Assembly: GCA_902777385.1 (NCBI GenBank)
Contig: CACYTP010000010.1
Span: forward strand, 1-64,000
Direction of reading: 5' to 3'
Length of the DNA: 64,000 nucleotides
From: an uncultured bacterium
GTDB lineage: Bacteria; Cyanobacteriota; Vampirovibrionia; Gastranaerophilales; Gastranaerophilaceae
Shown here: in pieces, positions 35,165 through 43,092 of the stretch
Position numbering within the stretch: position 1 is the first letter of the stretch
Layout of the letters: every line of letters begins with the position of its first letter
The notes under the pieces: model-generated
Seen by the model: the letters and a program-made list of their open reading frames with translations, nothing else
The model's database searches: none
Told to the model about the DNA's origin: nothing
Made by a program: the position numbers and the translations under genes

Positions 35165-35628
35165 TATGCACCCTTTATCATCATTCCGTTACCGTTATCA
35201 GCCATTTTTACGGTTGTGTAATGACTGATTTTATCATCAAGTGATACATCTTCATCTTTAATTTCATCGTTTATATCTTTATAGATGTTTGCCTGTGCAG
35301 ATTTTTGTCTTGAAAATACATCCATTTCTTTTTCTTTTGCAAAGGCATGAACTTTAGTGTTATACAACTTTGCCGGCAATGCCAACATTAATGTAACTCC
35401 TGCAGCCAGTCCACCGATTACAGTCGGGAATTTCCATCCGCTTTTAATACAAGATGTAAGAAAACCTGCTGTTACACCTACCAACGCACTGACTCCTAGT
35501 GTACTTAATACTGATAAATTGCGTTCTGTCTTTCTGTTAATCGGATTTTCATATCCGTCTTTGTCGAATTGTCTTGCTGTAAAATTTGGTCTGTTAACGT
35601 TAACCGGACTGATTGCTGAAATTGCCAT
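35164..35628 (-). CDS. Membrane protein of a tandem paralogous pair (A)
   Basis: The 154-residue product starts MAISAISPVNVNRPNFTARQF and has NPINRKTERN, two hydrophobic segments (VLSTLGVSALVGVTAGFLTSC and VIGGLAAGVTLMLALPAKLY) and NTKVHAFAKEKEMDVFSRQ. It is a paralogue of the next gene downstream. The N-terminal FTAR motif matches PQFTAR in the protein at 12626-13060. AAAGGAG precedes the ATG. The function is unknown; both may be lineage-specific membrane proteins. Confidence 0.65.
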   Translation of the reverse strand: MAISAISPVNVNRPNFTARQFDKDGYENPINRKTERNLSVLSTLGVSALVGVTAGFLTSCIKSGWKFPTVIGGLAAGVTLMLALPAKLYNTKVHAFAKEKEMDVFSRQKSAQANIYKDINDEIKDEDVSLDDKISHYTTVKMADNGNGMMIKGA

Positions 35629-35816
35629 ATTTTATAACTCCTTTTATTAATTTATTTCTGTTTACTTGTCTATATAATATTCCTAAAGATTAATAATTGC
35701 CTAAATGTAAAAAAATGTTAATTGTTAATTTTTGGTTAAAAAATCGGGGTTTTTTAAAAATCAGAGTTATAACGTAAGTATAGAGAACAGATAAGTTATT
35801 GAAAGGAGTGTTGAAT

Positions 35817-36272
35817 ATGAAATTTTTAGTTAGAAAAGCACCGGAACATTTTATCAGAACAGTAAACGATGAGATTAATTCGTTGTTAAATCGACACTTT
35901 GACAGCTATTTCCCTGAAGCCGCTTACTGGGAAGATCAGGACAAATTTTCTATGCCTGTTGAAATAACTGACAAAGGCAAAGATTACGAGGTAAGAGCAG
36001 AGTTGCCTGGCGTAAAGAAAGAGGATTTGGATATCGATATTGATAAGAATTATTTAACTATTAGTGCAGAGAAGAAAGAAGAAAATGTCGTAGATGAGAA
36101 AACCTTTAAGAAATCAGAAATCCGATATGGCAGCTATTCAAGAACGGTATATTTCCCTGAAGAAATTAATATCGACAAAACCGAGGCAAAACTTGAACAC
36201 GGTATATTGAAAATAACCGCACCTAAAAAATACGAGGATAAAGAATCCCGTAAAAAATTAACAGTACATTAG
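35817..36272 (+). CDS. Small heat shock protein, Hsp20/alpha-crystallin family
   Basis: Hsp20 proteins are ATP-independent holdases that bind unfolding proteins. The 151-residue product has an N-terminal arm (NDEINSLLNRHFDSYF), the alpha-crystallin domain (MPVEITDKGKDYEVRAELPGVKKEDLDIDID...YGSYSRTVYFPEEINIDKTEAKLEHGILKITAPK) with the signature A-x-L-x-x-G-x-L, and a basic end. ATG 35817 is chosen for the AAAGGAG eight bases upstream; the longer frame to 35799 would include that site in the coding region. Confidence 0.93.
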   Translation: MKFLVRKAPEHFIRTVNDEINSLLNRHFDSYFPEAAYWEDQDKFSMPVEITDKGKDYEVRAELPGVKKEDLDIDIDKNYLTISAEKKEENVVDEKTFKKSEIRYGSYSRTVYFPEEINIDKTEAKLEHGILKITAPKKYEDKESRKKLTVH

Positions 36273-36301
36273 TTTAAGTGATAAATTCATACTTTAACTG
36301 A

Positions 36302-36332
36302 GCAGGAAGTCGTTTGGCTTCCTGCTTTATTA
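36302..36332 (+). terminator. Terminator after hsp20
   Basis: The arms AGCAGGAAG and CTTCCTGCT are followed by TTATTAT. Confidence 0.85.
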
Positions 36333-36389
36333 TGTGCTTCGCTCGTAAGGTGCAAAGATTTGTTGTGATAAATAATTTTAATTTAAGGA

Positions 36390-36417
36390 TTGAAATAATC
36401 CCCAAAAATGTTATAAT
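36390..36417 (+). promoter_or_regulatory. Promoter of pilin-like locus B
   Basis: TTGAAA (36390-36395) and TATAAT (36412-36417) are 16 bases apart, matching the promoter layout of locus A. Confidence 0.65.
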
Positions 36418-36468
36418 GATAATGTACAAAAACCACGGAGGATATTATCATGATTGGATTTAAACATA

Positions 36469-36479
36469 GGGGGGGGGGG
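36469..36479 (+). repeat. Run of 11 G in the leader of locus B
   Basis: Eleven consecutive G follow ATG 36450 after 18 bases, at the same place as the 12-G run of locus A. A hairpin (AAATCCT with AGGATTT) follows, with base changes that keep pairing relative to locus A. Confidence 0.85.
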
Positions 36480-36530
36480 TAAAATCCTCTCATAGTAAGG
36501 ATTTACAAGATTTCACTAATGCGGACACAT

Positions 36531-36576
36531 GTCATTACGAGCAAATCAAAGGTTTGATTTGCAACGTAATCCAGCC
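36531..36576 (+). repeat. Dispersed GTCATTACGAG/GTAATCCAGCC element, inverted partner
   Basis: This is the same repeat family as 36637-36684 but in opposite orientation: GTCATTACGAG ... AACGTAATCCAGCC. The two copies form an inverted pair within the leader-coding region of locus B. Confidence 0.65.
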
Positions 36577-36636
36577 ATTAGATTACAGAAATATAAATAA
36601 AAAAGCGAGGCAAAATTTCTCAGTTATTGCAAAAAC

Positions 36637-36684
36637 GGCTGGATTGCCACGGTCGCAAGCCTACTTGCTCCCTCGCAATGACAT
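36637..36684 (+). repeat. Dispersed GTCATTGCGAG/GGCAATCC-type element, third copy
   Basis: Over 48 bases it is nearly identical to 51-98 and 5750-5797, here encoding AGLPRSQAYLLPRNDM in the pilin frame. Confidence 0.75.
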
Positions 36685-37506
36685 GGGTAGGAAAGCCGCT
36701 TTTACTCTTGCCGAAGGTGCTACGCATGTAGCTCAGTCTGCAAAGTCTCGTCGTGCCGCCTTTACACTTGCAGAAGTCTTAATCACACTCGGTATAATTG
36801 GAGTGGTCGCTGCAATGACGTTGCCTGCATTAATTCAAAATTATCAAAAACAGGTTCTATTGACCCAGTTAAAGAAAAATTATGCAATCTTAAATCAAGC
36901 AGTTCAGATGCTCAAGGCACACAACGATAATGTTGACCCTGTTCAAATATCTTCAATTACCTTGCAAAGAAATGCAAATACCAGATACATAAATACCGCA
37001 GCTTTTGGACCTGAGTTTGCGAAGTATTTGCCTACTGATTGGCATAGACTTGATCCGGGAGGGTATTGCTTGTTATAAAGATAGTGCTTCTATTGATGTT
37101 AAGAGGGCTGATGGTGCACCTTTTACCGGTGGCACTGTATATCAGACACATCATTCAGATGATTATGTTTGGCATTTAACAAATGGGGCTTGTGTTCAAT
37201 TACAAGAACGAGATAATAATTACTGGAACGGACTTTATAATCAAAGGAATTGGTTTATTGTTGATGTAAATGGTACGGATAAGCGTCCAAATCAGCTTGG
37301 TAAGGATATTTTTACATTCGACTTCATGCCTGACGGCAGAGTGCTTCCTGATGGTCATGACAGGACTGCTCAACAAAGGGCAACAGATTATGAAAGATGT
37401 AATTGGTACGGTTCTTATTGTGCATTTGAAATTATAAATGCAGGCTGGCAGTTCCCAAAAAATTATCCGGTAAGGTTCTAATATTATACAAATTTTACAA
37501 ATTCTG

Positions 37507-37540
37507 AAATTCACCTTTTTTAAAGGTGAATTTTCGTTTG
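37507..37540 (+). terminator. Terminator after pilin locus B
   Basis: The arms AAATTCACCTTT and AAAGGTGAATTT are followed by TTCGTTTG, before the permease gene. Confidence 0.75.
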
Positions 37541-37571
37541 TTTATTATATTATATTTATAGAGAGGTATTT

Positions 37572-38483
37572 ATGATAGAAGAATTATTGGAGAATGTAGG
37601 GTTGGCTGAATGGATAGCAGATGCTATTGCTGATAGCTTATTAATTTTGCCTTGGCTTTTTATAATTTTTGTTCTGATAGAACTTTTTGAGTTTTATTAT
37701 GCAGATAAAGTTAAACATTTCATCAGATACGCTCATAAGGGCGGTCCGGTTATCGGGAGTTTGGTTTCAATAATTCCTCAGTGCGGTTTTTCGGTTATTG
37801 CAAGTACTCTTTATGTCAGAAAATATCTTTCAATGGGAACTTTGATTGCAATATATCTCGCAACTTCCGATGAGGCATTACCTGTATTGTTGGCAAAACC
37901 TGAATATTTTAAATATATTCTTCCTGTTATTGTGATAAAACTTCTTGTTGCTGTTCCTGCCGGTTATTTGATTGATTTAATATGGAAACCTGAACTGAGA
38001 GAAATTCAGGAGCCTGAACAAAAGGCAGAATCTAAGCCTGTAGAAACAGGCTGCTGCAAGCATAATGTGCTTTCTCATAATAAAATGCAGCTTATTATTC
38101 ATCCGCTAAAACATACGTTTAATATATTCCTCTTTATTCTTGCAATAACGTTACTGTTGAACTTTTTGATTGATGAAGAAAAAATAGCAGGATTTTATCA
38201 GAACGGAGTGCTTTTATATAAAGTTATCCAGCCTGTAGTAACTGCTTTTATCGGATTAATTCCAAATTGTGCCGTCTCTTTAGCTATTACCGTAATGATG
38301 TTAAAGGGTACAATAAGTTTTGGTGCTGCCATGGCAGGTTTGCTGTCTAACGCAGGACTAGGGTTATTGGTTTTACTAAGGGGAAACAGATTTAAAAATA
38401 ACCTGAGAATTGTTATTATTTTACTTGTGATAAGTATTATTTGCGGTGAATTTATACAGTTTGCCTCAGGATTAATTAAGTAG
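37572..38483 (+). CDS. Putative heavy-metal/manganese exporter of the ArsP_2 type
   Basis: The 303-residue product has about ten hydrophobic segments arranged as two halves. Each half has a related proline motif: GSLVSIIPQCGFSVIASTLYVRKYLSMGTLIAIYLATSDEALP in the first and FIGLIPNCAVSLAITVMMLKGTISFGAAMAGLLSNAG in the second. The layout matches my memory of the 10-helix ArsP_2 (PF11449) permeases. A cysteine/histidine segment (ETGCCKHNVLSHNK) lies in the central loop and might bind metal. GAGAGG precedes the ATG. Substrate is uncertain: arsenic compounds, manganese or another metal. Confidence 0.75.
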   Translation: MIEELLENVGLAEWIADAIADSLLILPWLFIIFVLIELFEFYYADKVKHFIRYAHKGGPVIGSLVSIIPQCGFSVIASTLYVRKYLSMGTLIAIYLATSDEALPVLLAKPEYFKYILPVIVIKLLVAVPAGYLIDLIWKPELREIQEPEQKAESKPVETGCCKHNVLSHNKMQLIIHPLKHTFNIFLFILAITLLLNFLIDEEKIAGFYQNGVLLYKVIQPVVTAFIGLIPNCAVSLAITVMMLKGTISFGAAMAGLLSNAGLGLLVLLRGNRFKNNLRIVIILLVISIICGEFIQFASGLIK

Positions 38484-38587
38484 TTTACATTCTTAAATAT
38501 ATGAATTATTGTAAAAATATTCGATAATGTAAATTTTTTGCTCCATAAATTTTTTTATATTTATATAAGTAAAGGAGTTAATTCTAT

Positions 38588-38770
38588 ATGGGGAAATTTT
38601 TAGTAATCTTGGTTTGCTGTTTGTTTATTTGTTCGCTTGTTGAAGCGTCATACATAAAAAAGACAGAATTATTTGTATCAATTAGCAGTTCTTATAATTC
38701 AATAACTGTCTATACTGATATTAATTCTAATGTGTTTGCTTCTGAAAAAGAACGAACAAGAAGATGTTAG
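38588..38770 (+). CDS. Small secreted hypothetical protein
   Basis: The 60-residue product begins with a signal peptide (MGKFLVILVCCLFICSLVEA) and a short polar rest ending RTRRC. AAAGGAG precedes the ATG with a rather long spacing of ten bases. It may be a short secreted peptide or the remnant of a longer gene. No family is recognised. Confidence 0.45.
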   Translation: MGKFLVILVCCLFICSLVEASYIKKTELFVSISSSYNSITVYTDINSNVFASEKERTRRC

Positions 38771-38788
38771 GCGTTGAATTTTTTGTAA

Positions 38789-39490
38789 CTAAATTTCAGC
38801 CCCGCCGTCTTGCATCTTTTTCAATACGTTTGCACTACCCTCTTTTTGCCTGATGATATCCATTACAAAGGCATTGGCTTCTTCATCTCTGTGCAAAGCT
38901 TCTTTGTATGCTTCAAGTTCTTCGTATTTAAGTTTCTTTGTATCGGGTGCTTTTGACAGGTTCATATATTGCTTGAACAGTTCTTGTGATTTAAAGTCAA
39001 AGCCGTCTAATCCCTTGTGCATTGAATACCATAAATAAAATTCCCTTAAAAGCATATAGTAATCTATATCTTTATCATCACTAATTATGAACATAGGGTT
39101 GGTCTTTATACCTATTCCGTTTTTGGTAATATTATTTACATAAATTGCCTTTGCACCCTCAAGTTCGGTTATAAAACCTGTGTGTTCTTTTATTTTTTCA
39201 AGCAGCTTTGTTGCGTTATTCAGCCTGTAAACTTTTGTCCCCTGTGCCTCTATATACGAAATTAATTTCTCTGCATCCCCATTTGCGGTTTTGTTTATTG
39301 CGGTTACAGCATTTTTTATTTCTTGTATAATTTCGTTGGTTTTTGAGTTAATTGTTACAGTATCGTTCGAAGAAATTACAGTCTTTCCTGTTTTTCCGGA
39401 AAAACTGTTTCCTCTGTCTCTGATTGCTTTAATCGCTTCTTTCTTTTTCTGCTCTAAAGCTTTTTTCTTTAAATCATCCAGTATACCCAT
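38789..39490 (-). CDS. Hypothetical 233-residue protein
   Basis: The product starts MGILDDLKKKALEQKKKEAIKAIRDRG and is predominantly helical and charged, with no signal peptide or membrane helix. The middle (YIEAQGTKVYRLNNATKLLEKIKEHTGFITELEGAKAIYVNN) and C-terminal part (YYMLLREFYLWYSMHKGLDGFDFKSQELFKQYMN) look like globular domains. The segment MLLREFYLWYSMHKGLDGFDFKSQELF reminds me of small helical effector or phage-type domains, but no family can be named. It stands alone. Confidence 0.55.
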   Translation of the reverse strand: MGILDDLKKKALEQKKKEAIKAIRDRGNSFSGKTGKTVISSNDTVTINSKTNEIIQEIKNAVTAINKTANGDAEKLISYIEAQGTKVYRLNNATKLLEKIKEHTGFITELEGAKAIYVNNITKNGIGIKTNPMFIISDDKDIDYYMLLREFYLWYSMHKGLDGFDFKSQELFKQYMNLSKAPDTKKLKYEELEAYKEALHRDEEANAFVMDIIRQKEGSANVLKKMQDGGAEI

Positions 39491-39716
39491 AATAATAAAT
39501 AATAGTATATTATTTTTATTTAAGATACCTCTGTTTAGCGTATATTTGTAAAGAAATATTAAAGAAATATATAAATCGTATATATCCTTACGCAGAGTGT
39601 GTTTCCGTCCTTTAAATCATTGTAAATTCTGTTAGAAAAGGCAATTTTTAGGGAATACATGTTTTTATATACATGAGAGATAATAAGTCTTAAGTATAAA
39701 GCTAAAAAGGAGTACT

Positions 39717-40034
39717 ATGGCATTTGGTATAAGCCAAAATCCAATATCAACTTCCGCTCGTAATCAGAACTATTACGACAAGAAGCTTGCGGCTTATCAT
39801 CAGAAATATTCCGGTGATTTGCGTAATCAGTATTCTACTATGGCTATGATGCAAAAAAATGATGATAGAATGCGTAAGCTGGGCTATGATCCGGATATGG
39901 TAAGATATCAAATGTGGGAGAAACAGCAAATAGAACCGATGCTCCAATATCAGGCAGATCAGGCTGCTGTGGGTGGTATTGTCGATAGTTTGGGCAGTAT
40001 TGTAGGTTCCATAAAAGGTATTTTTGGTAAGTAA
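39717..40034 (+). CDS. Hypothetical 105-residue protein
   Basis: The product starts MAFGISQNPISTSARNQNYYDKKLAAYHQKYSG and has a helical middle with many Met, Gln and Arg residues (MAMMQKNDDRMRKLGYDPDMVRYQMWEKQQ) and a Gly/Ile-rich end (VGGIVDSLGSIVGSIKGIFGK) that could be a short amphipathic or membrane-touching helix. AAAGGAG precedes the ATG. No family is recognised. A terminator follows. Confidence 0.6.
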   Translation: MAFGISQNPISTSARNQNYYDKKLAAYHQKYSGDLRNQYSTMAMMQKNDDRMRKLGYDPDMVRYQMWEKQQIEPMLQYQADQAAVGGIVDSLGSIVGSIKGIFGK

Positions 40035-40057
40035 TTTGATTAAAATTCTGATATTCT

Positions 40058-40097
40058 AACCCTATAAACTTTTATTTTATAGTTTATAGGGTTTATT
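40058..40097 (+). terminator. Terminator before adhE
   Basis: The arms AACCCTATAAACT and AGTTTATAGGGTT are followed by TATTG. It ends the small gene upstream of adhE. Confidence 0.75.
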
Positions 40098-40150
40098 GTG
40101 TTGCAATTTTTGAAGATATTAAATTTAGATAAAGATTGTAAAAAATACAC

Positions 40151-40179
40151 TTGATTTTTAGAGAGATTTGAAGTACAAT
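40151..40179 (+). promoter_or_regulatory. adhE promoter
   Basis: TTGATT (40151-40156) and TACAAT (40174-40179) are separated by 17 bases. The next gene is adhE, with a long leader of about 125 bases. Confidence 0.6.
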
Positions 40180-40183
40180 GTAT

Positions 40184-40201
40184 TTGTGAAATAAATCACG
40201 A
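40184..40201 (+). promoter_or_regulatory. Rex-type operator at the adhE start site
   Basis: TTGTGA, six bases, TCACGA matches the Rex redox repressor palindrome TTGTGA-N6-TCACAA at all but one base. It lies over the expected transcription start, a repressor position. It also resembles a CRP site (TGTGA-N6-TCACA). Rex sites at adhE are known in other fermenters. Confidence 0.55.
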
Positions 40202-40312
40202 ATACTAGAAACTCTTATGGCAGCGGCTAAACCCCAAATCCCCGAAGAATAGTTGAAAAGCATGCTGCAACAAGACAGATTAATTATATTTGTTATAAAA
40301 AGGAGAAAACAA

Positions 40313-42991
40313 ATGGCAACAAAAAGCACAAAGAAAACTGTCGACAAACTTGAAAAGGCTCTAAATAAATCAAGTGTTGTTGATTCAGCTGAACAATTTG
40401 AATTGCTCATCGAAAGAGTAAAAAAAGCTCAAAAAATTTATTCTACATTTTCTCAGGAAAAAGTGGATGCTATCTTCAAAGCTGCAGCTACTGCTGCTGA
40501 TAAAGCAAGAATTCCTCTTGCAAGAATGGCTGTTGAAGAAACAGGTATGGGTGTTCTTGAAGACAAGATTATCAAAAATCACTTTGCTTCAGAATATATC
40601 TATAATAAACATAAGAATGCAAAAACTTGCGGCATTATAAAAGAAGATGCTGCTAACGGTACAAAGATTGTTGCAGAACCTTTAGGTATTATTGCAGGTA
40701 TTATTCCTACAACTAACCCTACTTCAACTGCTATATTCAAATCTTTAATAGCTTTAAAAACAAGAAATGCTATAATCTTTTCACCACACCCTAGAGCAAC
40801 AAAATCTACTATTGCAGCGGCAAAGGTAGTTTTGGATGCTGCTGTTAAGGCAGGTGCTCCGGCTGATATTATCGGTTGGATTGATGTTCCGTCTGTAGAA
40901 TTGTCAGGTCAGTTAATGAAACACCCTGATATTGCTTGTATTCTTGCAACAGGCGGTCCGGGTATGGTTAAAGCTGCTTATTCATCAGGTAATCCTGCGT
41001 TAGGTGTAGGACCCGGTAATACTTCAGCCGTAATTGATGAAACTGCGGATATAAAGATGGCTGTTTCTTCAATTATTATGTCAAAGACTTTTGATAACGG
41101 TATGATTTGTGCTTCAGAACAATCAGTTGTTGTTGTTGAGGATGTATATGAAGAAGTTAAAAAAGAATTCTTATACAGAGGTGCTTATCTTGTAAGCAAG
41201 GCTGAAGAGAAGAAAATGATGAGCTTACCGTTTATCGATCCTAACAGAGGAACTGCTCATCCGGCTATCGTTGGGCAGTCTGCTTGTAAGATTGCAGAAT
41301 TGTCAGGTTTCAAAATCCCTGAATATTCAAAAATTTTATTGGCTGAAAGACCTTCTGTTGATTGGAATGATCCGTTCTCAAGAGAAAAATTGTCACCAAT
41401 CTTAACAATGTATAAGGCAAAAGATTTCAAACAAGCTACCGAAATGGCTTACGAGTTGGTATCAAAGGGTGGTGCAGGTCATACTTCTGTTCTTTATACT
41501 GATACAAGAAAACAGGATAGAGTTGACATGTATGCTGAGCTTATGCCATCATGCAGAGTATTAATCAATTCTCCATCATCTCAAGGTGGTATTGGTGATT
41601 TATATAACTTTAAGTTAGAACCATCATTATCATTAGGATGCGGTTCTTGGGGCGGAAATGCCGTTTCAGGAAACATAGGTGTAGAACACTTACTTAACTA
41701 CAAAACAGTTGCTGAAAGGAGAGAAAATATGCTCTGGTTTAAGGTTCCGCCAAAAGTTTATTTCAAACGCGGTGCGGTAGATTTGGCACTTCGTGAATTG
41801 AAGGGCAAAAAACGTGCATTTATCGTAACTGATAGATTCCTATTCAATTCAGGTGCTGTTGATAGTATTACAAATGTATTAGATGATATTGGCATTGATC
41901 ATCAAATTTTCTTTGATGTTAAGCCGGATCCTACATTGTCTACAATTAATCAGGCTATGGAAATTATCAGACCTTACGAACCGGATGTAATCATTGCATT
42001 GGGCGGCGGTTCTCCTATGGATGCAGCTAAGATTATGTGGTTGATGTATGAACATCCTGAAACAGATTTCTCTGATATTTCTATGAGATTTATGGATATC
42101 AGAAAGAGAATTTGTTCTATTCCTGATTTGGGTTCAAAAGCAACAATGGTTGCTATCCCGACAACTTCAGGTACAGGTTCTGAAGTAACACCGTTTGCAA
42201 TTATTACAGATGATGAATCTCATGTAAAATATGCAATCGCAGATTACGCTTTAACACCATCTATGGCAATAATTGATCCTAACTATGTTGATGGTATGCC
42301 TAAAGGTTTGACTGCTGCTTCAGGTATAGATGCTTTGGTTCACGCAATTGAAGCTTATGTATCTTGTATGGCTACAAACTTTACAAATTCAAATGCTTTG
42401 GAAGCTTGTAAGTTAGTATTCAGATACTTGGAAAGATCTTGGTCTGAAGGTGCTAACGATCCGATAGCAAGAGAAAAAATGCACTATGCGGCAACAATTG
42501 CAGGTATGGCATTTGCAAATTCATTCTTAGGATTATGCCATTCAATGGCACACAAGTTAGGTGCTATGTTCCATGTACCTCACGGTGTTGCTAACGCATT
42601 GTTAATCAGACAGGTTATCAAATATAATGCTGTTGATTATCCGCACAAACAAGCAACTTTCCCTCAGTACAAGTTCCCTAATGCAAAAGAAAAATATGCT
42701 CAGATTGCTGATGAACTTGGCTTAGGCGGTAAGACAAATGATGAAAAGGTTGAATTATTGATTTCAGCAGTTGATAAATTGATGAAAGCTATCAATCTTC
42801 CTAATTCAATTAAGGACTTCGGTGTAACTGAAGAAGAATTTAATGCAAAATTAGATGAAATGGTTGAATTAGCATTTGATGATCAGTGTACTGGTGCTAA
42901 CCCTGCATATCCTCTTATGAGTGATATTAAGGCTATATACCTTGATGCTTTTGAAGGAAAAGTAAGAGATTATTATTCTTCTAAAAAGTAA
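40313..42991 (+). CDS. adhE: Bifunctional acetaldehyde-CoA/alcohol dehydrogenase AdhE
   Basis: AdhE reduces acetyl-CoA to acetaldehyde and then to ethanol, oxidising two NADH. From ATG 40313 (AAGGAG eight bases upstream) the product has 892 residues. The N-terminal aldehyde dehydrogenase half (to about 440) has PTTNPTSTAIFKSL and the catalytic Cys in NGMICASEQSVVV. A linker leads to the C-terminal iron alcohol dehydrogenase half with GGGSPMDAAK, TSGTGSEVTPFAI, AASGIDALVHAIEAYVS and GLCHSMAHKLGAMFHVPHG. This points to fermentation with ethanol as a product. The extra upstream frame from 40253 lacks a start signal and is ignored. Confidence 0.97.
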   Translation: MATKSTKKTVDKLEKALNKSSVVDSAEQFELLIERVKKAQKIYSTFSQEKVDAIFKAAATAADKARIPLARMAVEETGMGVLEDKIIKNHFASEYIYNKHKNAKTCGIIKEDAANGTKIVAEPLGIIAGIIPTTNPTSTAIFKSLIALKTRNAIIFSPHPRATKSTIAAAKVVLDAAVKAGAPADIIGWIDVPSVELSGQLMKHPDIACILATGGPGMVKAAYSSGNPALGVGPGNTSAVIDETADIKMAVSSIIMSKTFDNGMICASEQSVVVVEDVYEEVKKEFLYRGAYLVSKAEEKKMMSLPFIDPNRGTAHPAIVGQSACKIAELSGFKIPEYSKILLAERPSVDWNDPFSREKLSPILTMYKAKDFKQATEMAYELVSKGGAGHTSVLYTDTRKQDRVDMYAELMPSCRVLINSPSSQGGIGDLYNFKLEPSLSLGCGSWGGNAVSGNIGVEHLLNYKTVAERRENMLWFKVPPKVYFKRGAVDLALRELKGKKRAFIVTDRFLFNSGAVDSITNVLDDIGIDHQIFFDVKPDPTLSTINQAMEIIRPYEPDVIIALGGGSPMDAAKIMWLMYEHPETDFSDISMRFMDIRKRICSIPDLGSKATMVAIPTTSGTGSEVTPFAIITDDESHVKYAIADYALTPSMAIIDPNYVDGMPKGLTAASGIDALVHAIEAYVSCMATNFTNSNALEACKLVFRYLERSWSEGANDPIAREKMHYAATIAGMAFANSFLGLCHSMAHKLGAMFHVPHGVANALLIRQVIKYNAVDYPHKQATFPQYKFPNAKEKYAQIADELGLGGKTNDEKVELLISAVDKLMKAINLPNSIKDFGVTEEEFNAKLDEMVELAFDDQCTGANPAYPLMSDIKAIYLDAFEGKVRDYYSSKK

Positions 42992-43009
42992 TAGGTAAAT
43001 CCAAATAAT

Positions 43010-43046
43010 AAAGAAGTGCGATTGAATAGTCGCACTTCTTTTTTTG
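43010..43046 (+). terminator. Terminator after adhE
   Basis: The arms AAGAAGTGCGA and TCGCACTTCTT are followed by a U-tract (TTTTTTT). Confidence 0.93.
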
Positions 43047-43092
43047 TAAGGGTAAGATTGCCTTTTTTTAATCTGTATGTAATATTTAGATT

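Larger units (their letters stand above)
36450..37481 (+). pseudogene. Pilin-like protein, locus B, out of frame at the G run and again inside
   Basis: ACGGAGGA and ATG 36450 repeat the start of locus A. As sequenced the frame reads MIGFKH, Arg, three Gly and a stop at 36480. With 12 or 9 Gs instead of 11 it would run into the pilin frame with a 104-residue leader. Past the signal A/FTLAEVLITLGIIGVV (Phe codon 36761) the frame stays open until 37078, but the homologous C-terminal half (EGIACYKDSAS...DVNGTDKRPN...GWQFPKNYPVRF) is in another frame that starts about 37057-37063, at CCGGGAGGG. One extra base there explains it. It is either a pseudogene, a second switch point, or carries sequencing errors. 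It is a paralogue of loci 1-786 and A. Confidence 0.7.

Noticed and set aside
40218-40253. 11-codon upstream frame in the adhE leader
   Set aside because: It begins with ATG but has no ribosome binding site and no obvious leader-peptide features such as codon runs.
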